Below are positions 52,741-64,000 of a stretch of 64,000 nt of DNA, piece by piece. Position numbers and translations under genes: made by a program. The stretch lies in contig CM067576.1 in NCBI GenBank assembly GCA_034336665.1, forward strand, positions 11,957,385 to 12,021,384. The letters run 5' to 3'. Under the pieces are notes generated by a model, which searched no databases, was not told the DNA's origin, and worked only from the letters and a program-made list of their open reading frames with translations. This DNA is from Luscinia megarhynchos. Taxonomy: Eukaryota > Chordata > Aves > Passeriformes > Turdidae. Position 1 is the stretch's first letter, and each line of letters starts with the position of its first letter.

Positions 52741-54539
52741 ATCTTTATTTAAACTTTTCTGCAAATGAAAGATTTGGTCTTAGTTCCTCTTGTGGGCAAG
52801 CCACAATTTTTTTTTCCCCCTATGCTATTAATGGCCATTTAGTTCAATATTTCAGTCTTTAGATGAAGAGCAACTTCTTTCAAGCAGTGAGAGCTAGAAA
52901 TCCATCCCAGGGTTTTGTAGGTTTGGATGCACAGAAGGTGGTGCTTTCCTACCACAGCAGGTTGGATAATGGCACTTTTCCCCCTGTAGTGGAAGTTCGG
53001 GCACCTGATGTGCAGGACAGGACCTGAATTTAAGAAATTGTTGTGTTTTTAGATATTGCTTGGCTGCTTGCTGTGAGAAGTGATGCTCTGCATGTCCTGT
53101 ATGAGTGGCTTCAATAAGTGATTTTCTTTCCTCAGAGGACTATGAATGCACTGCTGTCATTTGCTATCTTTGAAATTTAAATTCTAACCAAATGAACAAA
53201 AACACTTGAGTTTTTTTCACTTCTGGTTATGTGTGGAAAAGTAGAAAGCAATGAAATGTATGGGAGAAAGAGATGCATGGAGGAGAGGTTTTGCTTCATT
53301 CCTATCCTTTTTGAAATTACAGTATTTTGCAAAAGGCTACACTTCAGTCATCAGAAATAAGAACGGAAGTGGCTGATCATCTGTGTTATGCAATTGTTTT
53401 TGCAACCTTAGATTCAAGTAAATAAAAAATAAAAAACAGGAAAACAGTAAAAATCAAAGCAACTTCCCTCAAAACCCAAATCCCAGAACAGAAAATAATC
53501 TCTACATCACTCTCTTTTCTGCATGGATCTTCCTAACTGTTTGTGACTTTTTAATCTTCCTTATTATAGTTGTGCATGCTGCAATTGAAGAACATTTCCA
53601 AACATTTGTGCATTGGTTGGTGCTTTAAATATCTAGTACAAAATTTGGGAAATTAACTATGAGCTATGAGAAGAGTATATCTGGATTCCAAAGTTTTGTC
53701 TTTGTTCTGCTCCATTCTGAGAGAGTCATATAATCCTCCATAATGGTTCTGAATGTTGATGGATTTTTCAAATGAATGGAAATTCAGTGTTTGTGACTAT
53801 TTGCAAGTAAATCTTGAGAACACTGAACTTTGTGCATGTGGACATTGGCAACTGCAAGTCTCTTTCAGCAATTAACTTAAACTCAGTCACTTACAGCTGT
53901 GCAAACCTGTTCAAACACAGTGACAGTGAACTGATGGGGGGACATCTCCCTGGTCTCTCTAAAACTCTGCATTTGTTGTACGTGGCTTATTTTCTTGCCA
54001 GGTATCACATACTCACAGAGTGTCCAGAGGAGAAAGTAGAAACACTGAGTAATTAAAATGAGCAGTGTTGCATGTGTGTCTTAGAGGCATGGCAGATTTG
54101 GAGGAAGAGCTTATCTCCCATGAAAATTTAGTGTCTGCTCATTTGTAATGACTTTCATGGGAGCTGCTTCTGATATTTGGTAACCAGTTTTTAATAATGA
54201 AAAACATATTAAAGGAGTTTTTGAAACATGATGTTACAAATTGCATTTAAAGAAATAACAATCCACTCCTTAACTTCTATCTACTAATAAAAAGTTTAGG
54301 AATGGAGTATTTTGTGCTGTTTCTGAAGAAAACATGGATATTCATTTGCAGGGTTTTTAATGCTAGTATGTAATGACAGCTACTGCAGACAAATGGTCCT
54401 GTGAGGTTTTACTGACAGCTGTGGTGATGGGTTTGGCATCACCATGACTCACTTTTAGCCACGATCTCTGACTTTCTTTGCTGATGCATCCTTAGGATGT
54501 CACCTCAGAGGAACAGTGATTATCTGCATGCTTTTTTAG

Positions 54540-55010
54540 AGTGAATTATTGGAGATTAAATGATTGCACTGGCATCACGGTTTGTGTCCAGTTAGCAAAG
54601 CTGACAGACTCTTGTCATGGAAAAAGGGCTGTAGTTAAATAAAAGTACCCCAGCAACAAAGCAAAAACAACCCCCACAATCAGACAGTGGATCTTTATAT
54701 TATACTTATATTTACAGTTAAGGTAATCATGTTTTTTTTGTAATAATTTTTAAGGGAAGTGCTGACGTTGAGAAGCAAGAGGCTGGAGGAATCCTGAGGG
54801 CTGTTCCTGGAGGCAGCACCGAGCTGTACTCAGTGTTGATCTATAGTTCCATAATGTGCAGGAAACGTGTCGTTTCACTTGGTGCTGCAGGATCAGGGGC
54901 ATAATCCATCTCACCCACTGTAGTGTGACGAATCAAATCACTGTCTGACAAGATCTGCTGCTTGGGAGCTCTGCAGAGATGAAATGAGGTCTAAATTCAA
55001 GGGCATGTGA
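54540..55010. promoter_or_regulatory. Candidate conserved intronic regulatory segment
   Basis: This is non-repetitive sequence with several CpGs, homeodomain-type ATTA sites and an exact inverted repeat GAAACG-TGT-CGTTTC at 54862-54876. The composition is unlike the T/G-rich intron around it. The claim of regulatory function rests only on this texture. Confidence 0.28.
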
Positions 55011-55372
55011 GAATAACACTTTAGAAAATACCTGGGGATGAAAATTAAATGTACCAAAAAGAAGCTAAAATGTTTAATTTTTAAAGGCATATTTGCTGTG
55101 TATAGTTCAATAAGTTAATGCTTTCCATATTCTGTGCTCACAAAAAGAAAAAGCAGAATGTGTGTTCTTAAGCAGTTCTCAACAAGGGCTAGTCCCATTT
55201 CTGTCATTAACGAAGGATAATGTCTGGAGTGGCAAATGTCCAGAAAAAGCAATCCACTATAAAGGCATAGTTACTTCAGTCAGAGAATTTGAGCTGTGGT
55301 TAAAGTATCAATATTAGCTTAAGCAAGTATTTGGCAGAGAGAGAGTCCAAAACAGAGCTGGTTACCTTACAC

Positions 55373-55710
55373 CGTGTGCTTTGCTGCGGCGCCTTGCCCT
55401 GCTCGTCACAAAACCACTTTGCAGCAAGAGGATACGTCTTAATCCCTTCCCTGTGTGCAGGAGGCTGGTTAACAATAATTTCTGAAAGCTCTGGTGTTTA
55501 GTGGGACGCAGGTGGAGCACAGAGCTGTGTCCTGCCCTGGAAGTGGTGTCTGGGCGAGGAGGAAGGGATTTAACATCATGGTTTCCCAGTTCCTTCCCAA
55601 ATACGGAATGCCTGAGTGAGTGTGTCACTCGTGGTGCACCATCTCACATTCTGCCTCTCTCTAACTCTCCTCCCTGGTGATTGTGGGTTTCCTGCAAATT
55701 CAAGGCTACG
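55373..55710. promoter_or_regulatory. CpG-enriched patch in intron 4
   Basis: About ten CpGs occur in 340 bases (e.g. at 55373, 55387, 55390, 55404, 55435, 55507, 55555, 55604, 55630, 55709), well above the surrounding intron. It includes GCGGCGCC at about 55386-55393. It is too weak to call a classical CpG island. It may be an enhancer or an internal promoter, or simply a GC-biased patch. An 88-codon ORF on the - strand (55362-55628) overlaps it and has no known motif. Confidence 0.3.
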
Positions 55711-56662
55711 GCATCTGTGCATGAGCTGTTTGCTGGGAGAATTCCTTCCCTTTTATTAGAGTGCTTGTGTAACCAGTTTCAAGCTATCAACACTCCTTCA
55801 CACCCTTCCCCCATGTAGATATTTAAAAATAAAAATGAACTCAGTCTTGAAGTGGGAAGCATAAGAACCTTTGTGGGTTATTCCAACTATGTGAATATAT
55901 ATGGGCCTAAGTATTGGTCAGATAGGAAGCTTAATTTCAAATTACTCCTTTGGGAATATCACTCTGGAGGGGAACAGTGCTCTGCTTGATCCAGCTCAGT
56001 CATGTTCACTGTCAGCATTGCTCATTTGCTATCGGTGTGTTTCAGGTTATTTTAGTGTTTTGGCCAGGTTTTACCATAGATATTCAGCTGTGAGGGTCTT
56101 TATGCAGCTCCAGTACCGTGGAGCTGTGGTAATTTTTGTTCAGAATCAAAACATTTTCTGTCTTGTACACAAATGGTCTGTCCTGACACACCCTTCAGTG
56201 TTTTCCAATTAGAACTTAACGAAATGCAGAAGTTCTCCCTTGTAAACAGATTATCTAGTCTGATACAGCAATATGAGAGTAATTGGAAATGTGCTGTAAC
56301 CTTTAAGGGGATGTGTGAGTGCCCTGTGTTCATTCTCATGTTGTCATTCTCAAGAGTTGATTCTGTGGTGAAAAGTCAAGAAAGGTTAATCTTTTCTTAA
56401 ATGAGATTAAGGCTGGGGAGCAACATGATTCACATTCCAAATATAATTAACCATAAATGCATAAAATGCACAATTATTTGCTTTGACTGTGATGAAGAAC
56501 ATGGGGATTTTTGGATTTTTAAATTTTTTTTTAAAGTAGCATCAATGCAATTTTGGAACACAAGCTGATCCAGTAATGCCCTGAGTAAAGTTAAAACCAG
56601 TAAACTGATAATTAGATTGCATTTTGCATTGGTTAACAAAATTTAAATTTCTTTAGCAGTGT

Positions 56663-56690
56663 GTTTGTTTTGTTTTGTTTGTTTGTTTTC
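56663..56690. repeat. (TTTG/TTTTG)n simple repeat
   Basis: Units of TTTG and TTTTG follow one another for nearly 30 bases. It is a microsatellite-like low-complexity stretch. Confidence 0.8.
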
Positions 56691-57839
56691 TTGTCTGAAT
56701 CTTTATCCCTTGATGTTTTTTTCCTTGAGAAAGAATTTCAGGTACAGATTAAATTCAGGACCATTGGTACTGAATGCATCTTCTCTGGCAATAAGGGTCT
56801 TTATAGAAGTATTTCCTAATAATTAAAGGTATTGGTATGAAATAAGTTCATCTTGGATATTAAAAAGGTTCAGTTCTTGAGTGGCTTGTGTGTTTTCATA
56901 ATGGAAGAAGGGGGCTATCTTACCAATATCAAGACCAGCAGATTTCCCTTATATTTTCTCCTTTTCAGTGCCCAGATCTCTTCACAGTGAAGAGGTTTTT
57001 GGGTAACCTGATTAAATTATTAATTTATCAAGTTCAGGATTTTATTTGCCTTTTTTTTTTCTATAGTTTTACCTTTCTTAAGGTGATTCTAACAAAAGAA
57101 TGCACACTATTGCAGTATTATCTTGACTTGATTATTTTTTGATAGATGGCTTTGGCATTCCCTAGTCTCATCCTTCCAAAGTATTTTGAAAGATTTTTTA
57201 TTCATAATAAACATCTTCTCTCAGAAACTGATAATAAAGGTCTGCTAAGAGTAGGAATTAAAAATGTCAATTTGTTTGAACAGCTTGTGTTGTTTTAGTA
57301 CAAATTGTTTGGTGAGTACACAAGGCTCCAGTTCCATCTGAATGGCACTAAATTATGCTGAACTAATTATATTCTTGCTTTATGTAGCCTGACATTTAAT
57401 TACAGAAATTAAATTCTGTGCTCACCTCACCCCACGAGTGCATGACATGCAGCTCTTTCCTGTAACTCTCTTTCACCTGCTTTATCTTCCCATCAAGCTC
57501 TCATTTGCAACAAAAATGTATTTTCATGAGAGCTTTTACCTGAGATGCTGCCTTCAAGCTGCAGATCATAAGCCATGTAAGCAATTGGCATAGATGCCAT
57601 TTTTTAATTATTTTCAGAAGTGTGTATCAGTCTTAACTGATAGAGTTGAACTCTTTTCAATAAATTATGATTTGACCTTTTTTGTTCTCCATGGAAACCA
57701 GCCTTTTAATAATGCTACTGTTCTCCAGCAGCTTTTGTGATGTATCTGGATCTGCAAACAGATATTAAAGGAGAATAATTCCACAACAACACTCCTTTCA
57801 CACCCCCTAAAGAACATTTACTTTAAATTGCATTTTCAG

Positions 57840-58092
57840 GTATAAAAATTTGGATGAAGAATTGGATGAAATGGTAAATATATCAGCTGAAACTGCTGTG
57901 GAAAAAGGGGCTGGTATGGCAGAATGGATCTGGCAGTTCCCAAAGGATTGCTCCTGTTGTGAAACATGCATTTGCCCTGCAAGAATCACTCCAAGGAGGA
58001 GGAACATTCTAGGGTGCAGTGGAATTAGGACAGGGTACAACTGTATAAAATGCATTTGCATCGGCTCACAGCATAGGAAAGGAAAAAGTTAA
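57840..58092 (+). other. Unrecognised open stretch behind a possible splice acceptor
   Basis: A TTTTCAG at 57833-57839 is followed by an open reading frame that, if spliced to the phase-2 donor of the 26620-26691 exon, reads in frame for 83 residues to a stop at 58092. The peptide starts acidic (NLDEELDEMVN) and ends cysteine-rich (CSCCETCICPA, later CIKCICIG). An ATTAAA lies near 58215. I do not recognise the sequence, and no LRR is present, so it is not the normal next SLIT3 exon. In 37 kb of intron a chance open stretch of this size is quite possible; other ORFs of similar length exist nearby. Confidence 0.15.
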
Positions 58093-58920
58093 TTTCCTAT
58101 AAACATGTTAAAATACAAGGAGATCACTAGAAGTCAAGTTTAAGCACTTAATTTGTACTGAACACAAGACAAAAAGTTTTCTTCCTGTGGTAATCTCTAA
58201 AAAATTTCCTGAAAATTAAAACTCAGTCTTTGTTATTATGTTGCACTTTCCTTTTCCGTATTAAGTATCAATTAAAAATTTTAGCTAGCACTAAGCTGTG
58301 AAGTGTATCTGGAGATCACTGTGACACATGATGGCCCTGGGTTTACCTGGAGTAATTTTAAAATAGGATCACGATGTTGTCAGAGTTTTTTCTGGCCTCA
58401 TAATTATGTATCTTTGTTTTTCTGGGTGATGTTGCACTTCTGAGATGCCTCAGACTCTAATGCAGACTTTAAACTGCCCTCATCTGTAATCATGCAAAAG
58501 AGATGATTTGGTTTTTTGGGGCAGTGTCCGGGGAATTCAGAAAGTGATGTTCATGGTGCTCATAGCTCTGTTCAGGATGAACAGGAATTTTCCCAAGGTG
58601 TCATTGCACAGAGAAGGAGACAAAGAGGACTGAGCTGTTGGTCTCATCAACCAGCCTGTTAGTTTGGGACAATTTCATTGCTTCATCTACAGAGTCACCA
58701 GCTTTGTCTGGCTGTCAGTCAACACATCGTTAGTATAAGATGCTGCAAATCAGAGCTGTAGCTGCTGGAGAATATTGAAAACAGTTCCTGCAATTTGGAC
58801 AACAGCTGAAGCCCTTTAGTCCCTTTTCAGCATTCATTTGCTTCAGAAAAGTTTTAACACACAATCTTTTCTGTTCAAAAGCATCCTAATTATGGTCATC
58901 GGAGACAAAAGATCAGAGTT

Positions 58921-58985
58921 GGGGTTTTTTTTGTTTGTTTGGGTTTTTTTGGATTTTTTTTGGTTTTTTGTTTTGTTTCTTTTTA
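58921..58985. repeat. T/G-rich low-complexity stretch
   Basis: T runs of 6 to 8 are broken by G, GG or GGG over about 65 bases. Similar stretches occur at 1-50, and a complementary A/C-rich one at about 41357-41420. It is low-complexity DNA with no coding content. Confidence 0.8.
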
Positions 58986-59510
58986 AATGCTGCTGTAGAA
59001 TTAACAGCTTTGTCTTTTTCTCTCTGAACATCAAAGAAAATGAAGTGGTTTGGGATCTAACATATTGCCTATTAAGAAAAAAAAAAAAGTCTGTATTATA
59101 TCACTGAGTACTTTGTCCAAATGTACTTTTAAAAGACTGTACCATATTACATCCAAATGTTGCTCTTTGGAGGGCAAAAGCAGAGAAAATCCTGGGCATG
59201 GCAGGTTTAATTTGTGAGGTGCACTGATTGATTTCCTCAGTGTGCTCAGTGACCTCTCTTTGAGCTGCTCCCTCCCATGGCTGGAAGACCAGGAAGCCTT
59301 TTTCCCTTGGCTCACTGAAGTTCATGTAACATCACCTTTCTGTGGAGCACAAAGCACCAAGAGGTGTTTGGGGTGCTGGCTGTGAGGAGAGGTGTCCAGA
59401 GGCAGTGGATGTGTTTTCCTGGGTGCTGACCGTGGGAGGTGGCTGAGGCAAGGGGAACCCTGGTGCCCAGCAGGGGTGGTGCTTGCATAGCTTGGTACAT
59501 TATTTGGGTC

Positions 59511-59746
59511 CACAGAAAGCACAGAATTACCAGGTTGGAAGAGACCTTCAAGATCTCCAAGTCCAACCCATGCCCTAGTGCCTCAGCTAGACCATGGCAC
59601 CAGTGCCACATCCAGGCTTTTTGTAAACACATCCAGGGATGGTGACTCCACCACCTCCCTGGGCAGGCCATTCCAGTACTTTATCATTCTACCCATGAAA
59701 AACTTTTTCCTAACATCCAACCTGTATCTCCCCTGGGTTAAATTGG
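59511..59746 (-). mobile_element. CR1 LINE fragment, ORF2 C-terminus plus 3' UTR
   Basis: Read on the - strand, the sequence encodes the last part of CR1 ORF2 ([11 protein letters not shown], then [20 protein letters not shown]), matching the usual RLDIRKNFF...[18 protein letters not shown] ending of the CR1 reverse-transcriptase protein. The 3' UTR and terminal repeats follow; on the + strand these appear as CACAGAAAGCACAGAAT and GGTTGGAAGAGACCTTC at the left end. The 3' region with CCATGGCACCAGTGCCAC and ACACATCCAGGGATGGTGAC is of a type common in neoavian and passerine genomes. It is strongly 5'-truncated and inactive, and inserted antisense to SLIT3. The right-hand end is uncertain by tens of bases. 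Confidence 0.9.
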
Positions 59747-62700
59747 GGGAAAAGCTGGAAAGGGAAGATGGCAGTGTGTTTTCCTGACTGTAAATTGAAT
59801 TCAGCCTCATGGAAGGAGCACGTTTGCATATTGATGAATTTGTGGAGTCACTGAGGTGTGAAGCTTTCACAGCTCCCCTTTGATGTCAGGGCGTCTTGCT
59901 TCCTGAGGCTGCTGAAATTCTGCGGAGCAAACATGCTAAGACCAAGGAAAACATTTAAATTTAGGTGGGGATTTTCAGGCAGGTTTAATTTGAGTTGCTC
60001 ATGGTCTAAGCACTGCATGTTTGTTGACCTGAGCATTGCAGTGACTGCACAACTCCTGCAGTGGAGTTGTGTGAATAATAAATTGTGTAAGCAGGGACAG
60101 ACACTGAGCTGCATCTGCAAGTGTCACACACCTGGATCTTCATCATGTACCAGTACTAGGGACCAACTGGTTAATCCTTTCTTAGCAACAAATTAATATA
60201 GTTAAGCTGAAGTTTCATGTCTTTGGGGGTCGCATTGCTAGGAGCACAATTGTGTTGTCTTCAGTTTATTTTGCTATCCATGTGTGCCTATTGCTTCAGG
60301 AACAAAGTATGGACTATGTTTTGGAGTTAAAGCAACTGCTGAATGATGACAGAAATACTGACTAGCAGAGAAATTGCATTCGTTTGCTAAACTGCTTTGG
60401 ATCTCCTTGAAGGGATTACAAATTCCTGCAGTTTATTTAAAATAAACAAACCCAAAACTTATGTCCTCTTTCCTTTCTGTTGTGTGGTCTTTTAATAAGG
60501 TCCTTTTTTTTTGGTGGCTCCAATTAGAAGGTTTTCTTGTGCTAAAGATTGATTAGGGGGAATTTAGAAGAATAGAACTCTCCAGTTCAAGTTACAAAAT
60601 ATACAAGGCTGCTCAGTAATTACATTTCCTGGGGCTGCTGCCTGCACTTGATGCAGAGGTTGCTGTAGAGTGGGAAGGACTCTTGAAAACCAATATCTTG
60701 AAAATGTGGCAATTCAGTGCCTTGAGAGGGGACTGGCAGAAAATTAAGTCTGTTGTAGAGATACAATGGTTATACTTTGTTGTTTTAAGGAGAAAGTACC
60801 CACACAGTTACAAAACCTTAGTTTTGGTTTGAAAGTATCATAACCTTTCTAGGTCAGAAATGTCAATTAATGCCAAAAGAATGAAAGAAAGATGATAAAA
60901 GCTTCTCACAATGGGGCTGTGGTACTCAAGAGACATAATGGCATTATGGCAGAGCACTGGCTGAGCTGGCATAGCACAGGTTTGTGTGATTATTACAATG
61001 TAGACATTACTTCTGTGCACAGAATATCCCAATTCTGAAGTTAATATTGAAGTGAGGTACTGTCAGAAGGTTGTACTTTAAGCATTTTCAGTAATTTAAA
61101 AAGAAATAATTTTTGCAATATATGGGTTTGTTTTCTTTGTCCCAGGTTTCCCAATGAATTTGATTAAAAATGTGAAAATATTATAGATATTGCTTTAGCA
61201 GGGATGCTTTTTAATTTAAAAAACACGGGCTATTTAGATAGGTTCACATTGATAGAAATATTAGAATAATTTCAACAGTAGGCGAAAATCCCAACTAAAG
61301 TTGCTTTGACTGAAAAAAAAATTGCCTTTGGGCAGAAGGATTTTAAAGAAATACTTAATATATGTTATTATAACATCAAGAATTTGTAGGTTAAATGTTT
61401 TGGCCCTAGTGCCTGACTTGGGGCTGATTTAAAAGTGCTCACTAAGATGTAGGTGTAAATATCCCTGAGTGGCAGGGGCAGGGCAGAGGCAGAGGAAAGG
61501 ATTGCAGGCACAAAATTATTAATACTGGAAAGGCAAAGGATGCCAAAGGAGAAATGAAGTGGAGAGAGGAATTACCAAGAGTGCAGGGACACAGAAAGGA
61601 AAGGACAGAGCTGTTGTGAGAGGCAATAGCCAGAGCTGAGTATTTGCCTCCCTTTTAAAATTTTAAATTAGCTCAGAAATTTACAGTGTAATATGTCATC
61701 CTTTTTTGGTTGTTTTTGTTGGGAAGTAATTTGTGTGAACCAAATAATGTGGGCTTTTTTGTTATTTGGGTTTGTAAATTGCATGTGAACATACATTAAA
61801 GTGGTTAAAAAACAGACTGCAGGTCTCCCTATCTCCTTCTTTGCCACCACTCTGGGAAGTCTTCTGCTTTTTTTTTTAGAGCACTGAGACCATCAGCTAA
61901 TTTAATTTGGTATCTTTCAAATATCCAATTTCTAAAGTATTTTTGTTGAATGCAACATGTATTTTTCTTCTTATTATACATTTTTATGGTTCCTTGAGTT
62001 TCAGAAATTTAAGAATACTGCACTGAAGAAGGAAATCTAAAGTTTAAATGATATTATAAAGAAACATTAGCTGCAAAACCAAGCAGTGATACTTTTTGCC
62101 CAAGCAGTTTTTACTTTGGATGGATAAAATTGTGCTATTTAAAAACATCAAGGTTTTAGCTTGCAAATGTTTGAAGTATTTGATAACTGAAGGGAGTATC
62201 AAAATGTGGGAATGGGATTCAGAGGACATCTTTCTGTGCAGAAGAGAACACATGTTTCAGGCTGGCTTTTTAAAAGCTCAGAGGATTCCAAGAGATAAAA
62301 AATTTGAATAAATCTAATCTTGTATAAGAAATACCATCTCCCAAGAGGCAGCATTCAGTGGCTGAATGCTTTGTAGTTTTATGGTGCCTGAGACCTTGAG
62401 GCTGTTTAAGCACCTTTATTTCAATTTCTGGAAATTCCAAGCTCTCAATTCACCTGGATCCCACTTCACTAAATCCAAAGCTGCTGCAGCTCCTCGATGT
62501 TTTATTGCCCATGACAGGGGAATTGTTGCCCAATAGGCAGAGACCACTGGAGCACCAGTTTGTAAAACTTGCCCAGAAATGCTGCATCCTGCTTGAGCTA
62601 GGTGTGTCTTCAGTTACAGAAAGAATTACAGTGAAAAGACTATTTTTATTTTACAAGCAGAAAAAAATTATTCAGAATGAATGCCCCTTCTCTTTTTGGA

Positions 62701-64000
62701 GTAAGGTTATTTTGATGGAAAACCACATTGTCACCCCTGTGGTGTCAAAGCAGAGATTTGTACTCCCCCTTACCCTGCCACGTGCTGTGGTTAACCTATA
62801 ATAATTAAGAAGAAATAATAGTAATTAAAAAATCATTATATTAGGCTAAACTAATATGAAAGAATTTTTTAAAAAGTTATTTCTAACTGGTGTTCAAGAG
62901 GAGGAAAAGGGTCTCACTTCTCTCCCAGCTGAGCAAGTGAAGCCCCAGGGCATGAGATTGGTTTTAGCCATAGTGTGAGTGTAGGTAAGTAAGTGTTGAT
63001 AGTGAATTGTAATGTTGAACATTTAATTATATTGTACTTCCCCATCTGGCTGTTGAATGTTAAATGTTTGCCTCTGGGTGCTACAAATTTCTGTTCCTGT
63101 ATGTATTTTAGAGCAGCCTTTAGAGTGCTATACAAGATCTACATTTTTGTCTTTTTGATCAAATGGAAGATTAAGTTTATTTCTGAAGAAACCAAGGATT
63201 TAAAGAAGTCCTCTTTGGTTTAATCTCTTTGTATCAACACATCTCAGAGTGCCTTTTTTCTCAAGAAAGCAGGTGTTTTTGTTGAAATAGCTAACTGTAG
63301 ATAGCAGTCCCACTGCAAATGTTAAGGCAAATCATTAAAAAAATCCAGTTTCTGTTAAGTTCTTTCATGTTTTTGAGAGGCTCTTCCTGCTGGAAATATT
63401 GGTGCACTGATATACCCTAAGGGCCCCTGCTGTAGGCTTAGAGCTCAAAAGGTGAACATTAATGTCCATTATAACATTTAGGGTCACGAGGGTTTTCTCA
63501 TGTGGTCTCTGTTTACTTTGGATGCTCCTTTGAGGCTTTTGAGTGTGAAGTGCTGGAAGAAAACATACAAATCCAAATTTCAGGTTGTAGGAAGACAAAT
63601 AGCTGTGGGAGAATTCCTTTGACAAATGCTCTCTGCCATGGATATAACTGTGACATTTTGGGGCAATATTTTATCCTTTGAAGCTGTTTGCCTCATTGTC
63701 TCTCTCTTTCCAATTTCTCATTATTTTTATGTCTATATACCAGTCATCAGTTTGTATTCTAGATTCTGGTTTTACTTTCATTACATGGCAACATGCTTTC
63801 TCCATTTATCTTGGTAAGCACTGTTCCAGACTCTTTAAAGAGAAGTTGCTCATGCAAAAACTATGCTGAAGTGCAAATCTGGACATATTCACAGAGCTGT
63901 TGGATTCATTTTGCTCAGGCTTTCAATTGATTTTAAGGTATGAAAACCTGGGCTTTTATCCAACTGGCCAGGCCTATTACACCATCTGCTTTTGCAGATA

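Larger units (their letters stand above)
26692..64000 (+). other. SLIT3: SLIT3 intron 4 (by analogy), 5' 37 kb, continues beyond window
   Basis: This phase-2 intron starts with GTAAGT and has no matching acceptor with an LRR exon before the window end. It contains CR1 fragments (about 38757-38815 and 59511-59746), an LTR-like fragment (about 31891-32122), poly(A)/poly(T) runs, short tandem repeats and some candidate regulatory DNA. A relatively GC-rich, CpG-poor patch at about 43860-44480 gives the longest ORF of the window (190 codons) by chance. I see no other gene, and the long stretches between listed items hold nothing I can name. Confidence 0.88.

Noticed and set aside
52862..52990. Possible interspersed repeat (GTTGGATAATGGCACTT and flanks)
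   Set aside because: It has a faint CR1-like flavour but no diagnostic 3' terminal repeats or coding match. I could not support a family.
59583..59870. 95-codon ORF on - as a gene
   Set aside because: Its C-terminal half is the end of CR1 ORF2, so it is a transposon fragment and not a host gene.
1..64000. Intronic microRNA miR-218 known from SLIT genes
   Set aside because: In vertebrates it sits in a later SLIT2/SLIT3 intron than those present here, and I did not see its mature sequence.
1..64000. CRISPR arrays, tRNA or rRNA genes, bacterial-type operons
   Set aside because: None was seen. The content is vertebrate intron.

Overview
The window is vertebrate nuclear DNA, most likely from a bird and probably a neoavian or passerine. 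Three points support this. It is intron-dominated, CpG-poor sequence with no long open reading frames. It carries truncated CR1 LINE copies, including a 3' end of the kind common in neoavian genomes. It also holds a decayed LTR-like stretch that resembles a repeat I know from songbird-type genomes.

The only gene I can support is a piece of SLIT3, the secreted axon-guidance ligand for ROBO receptors, read on the + strand. Three 72-bp exons lie at 4174-4245, 6847-6918 and 26620-26691. Each has GT/AG borders, each is bounded by phase-2 introns, and each encodes one 24-residue leucine-rich repeat. In order they give the first repeats of the first LRR domain (D1), and by analogy with human SLIT3 they should be exons 2, 3 and 4. 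The peptide matches SLIT3 better than SLIT1 or SLIT2, for example [34 protein letters not shown] and RLNKNKLQVLPELLFQ.

Layout: 1-4173 is the end of the preceding intron (intron 1 by analogy). Intron 2 is about 2.6 kb and intron 3 about 19.7 kb. From 26692 to the window end is the first 37.3 kb of intron 4. The next LRR exon (expected to begin DLSENQIQ) was not found, so it should lie beyond 64000. Most ORFs in the window look like chance readings of intron or repeat.

The introns hold few recognisable transposons: a CR1 3' end at about 59511-59746 on the - strand, a short CR1 3' tail at about 38757-38815 on the + strand, and an LTR-like fragment near 31891-32122. There are also several short tandem repeats, notably three 20-bp units at 13690-13749 and a 37-bp duplication at 8291-8364. 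Mononucleotide runs and some symmetric sites occur as well. A few segments have the texture of conserved intronic regulatory DNA: developmental-type motifs, clustered CpGs, or inverted repeats in otherwise plain sequence. These are inferences and need alignment to test.

I did not find a clearly new biological system. The most testable oddities are a phase-compatible, cysteine-rich open stretch behind a possible splice acceptor at 57840-58092, an 11-bp perfect inverted repeat at 36119-36163, a CpG cluster containing an IR1 nuclear-receptor-like site near 16032, and a CpG-rich patch at 55373-55710.
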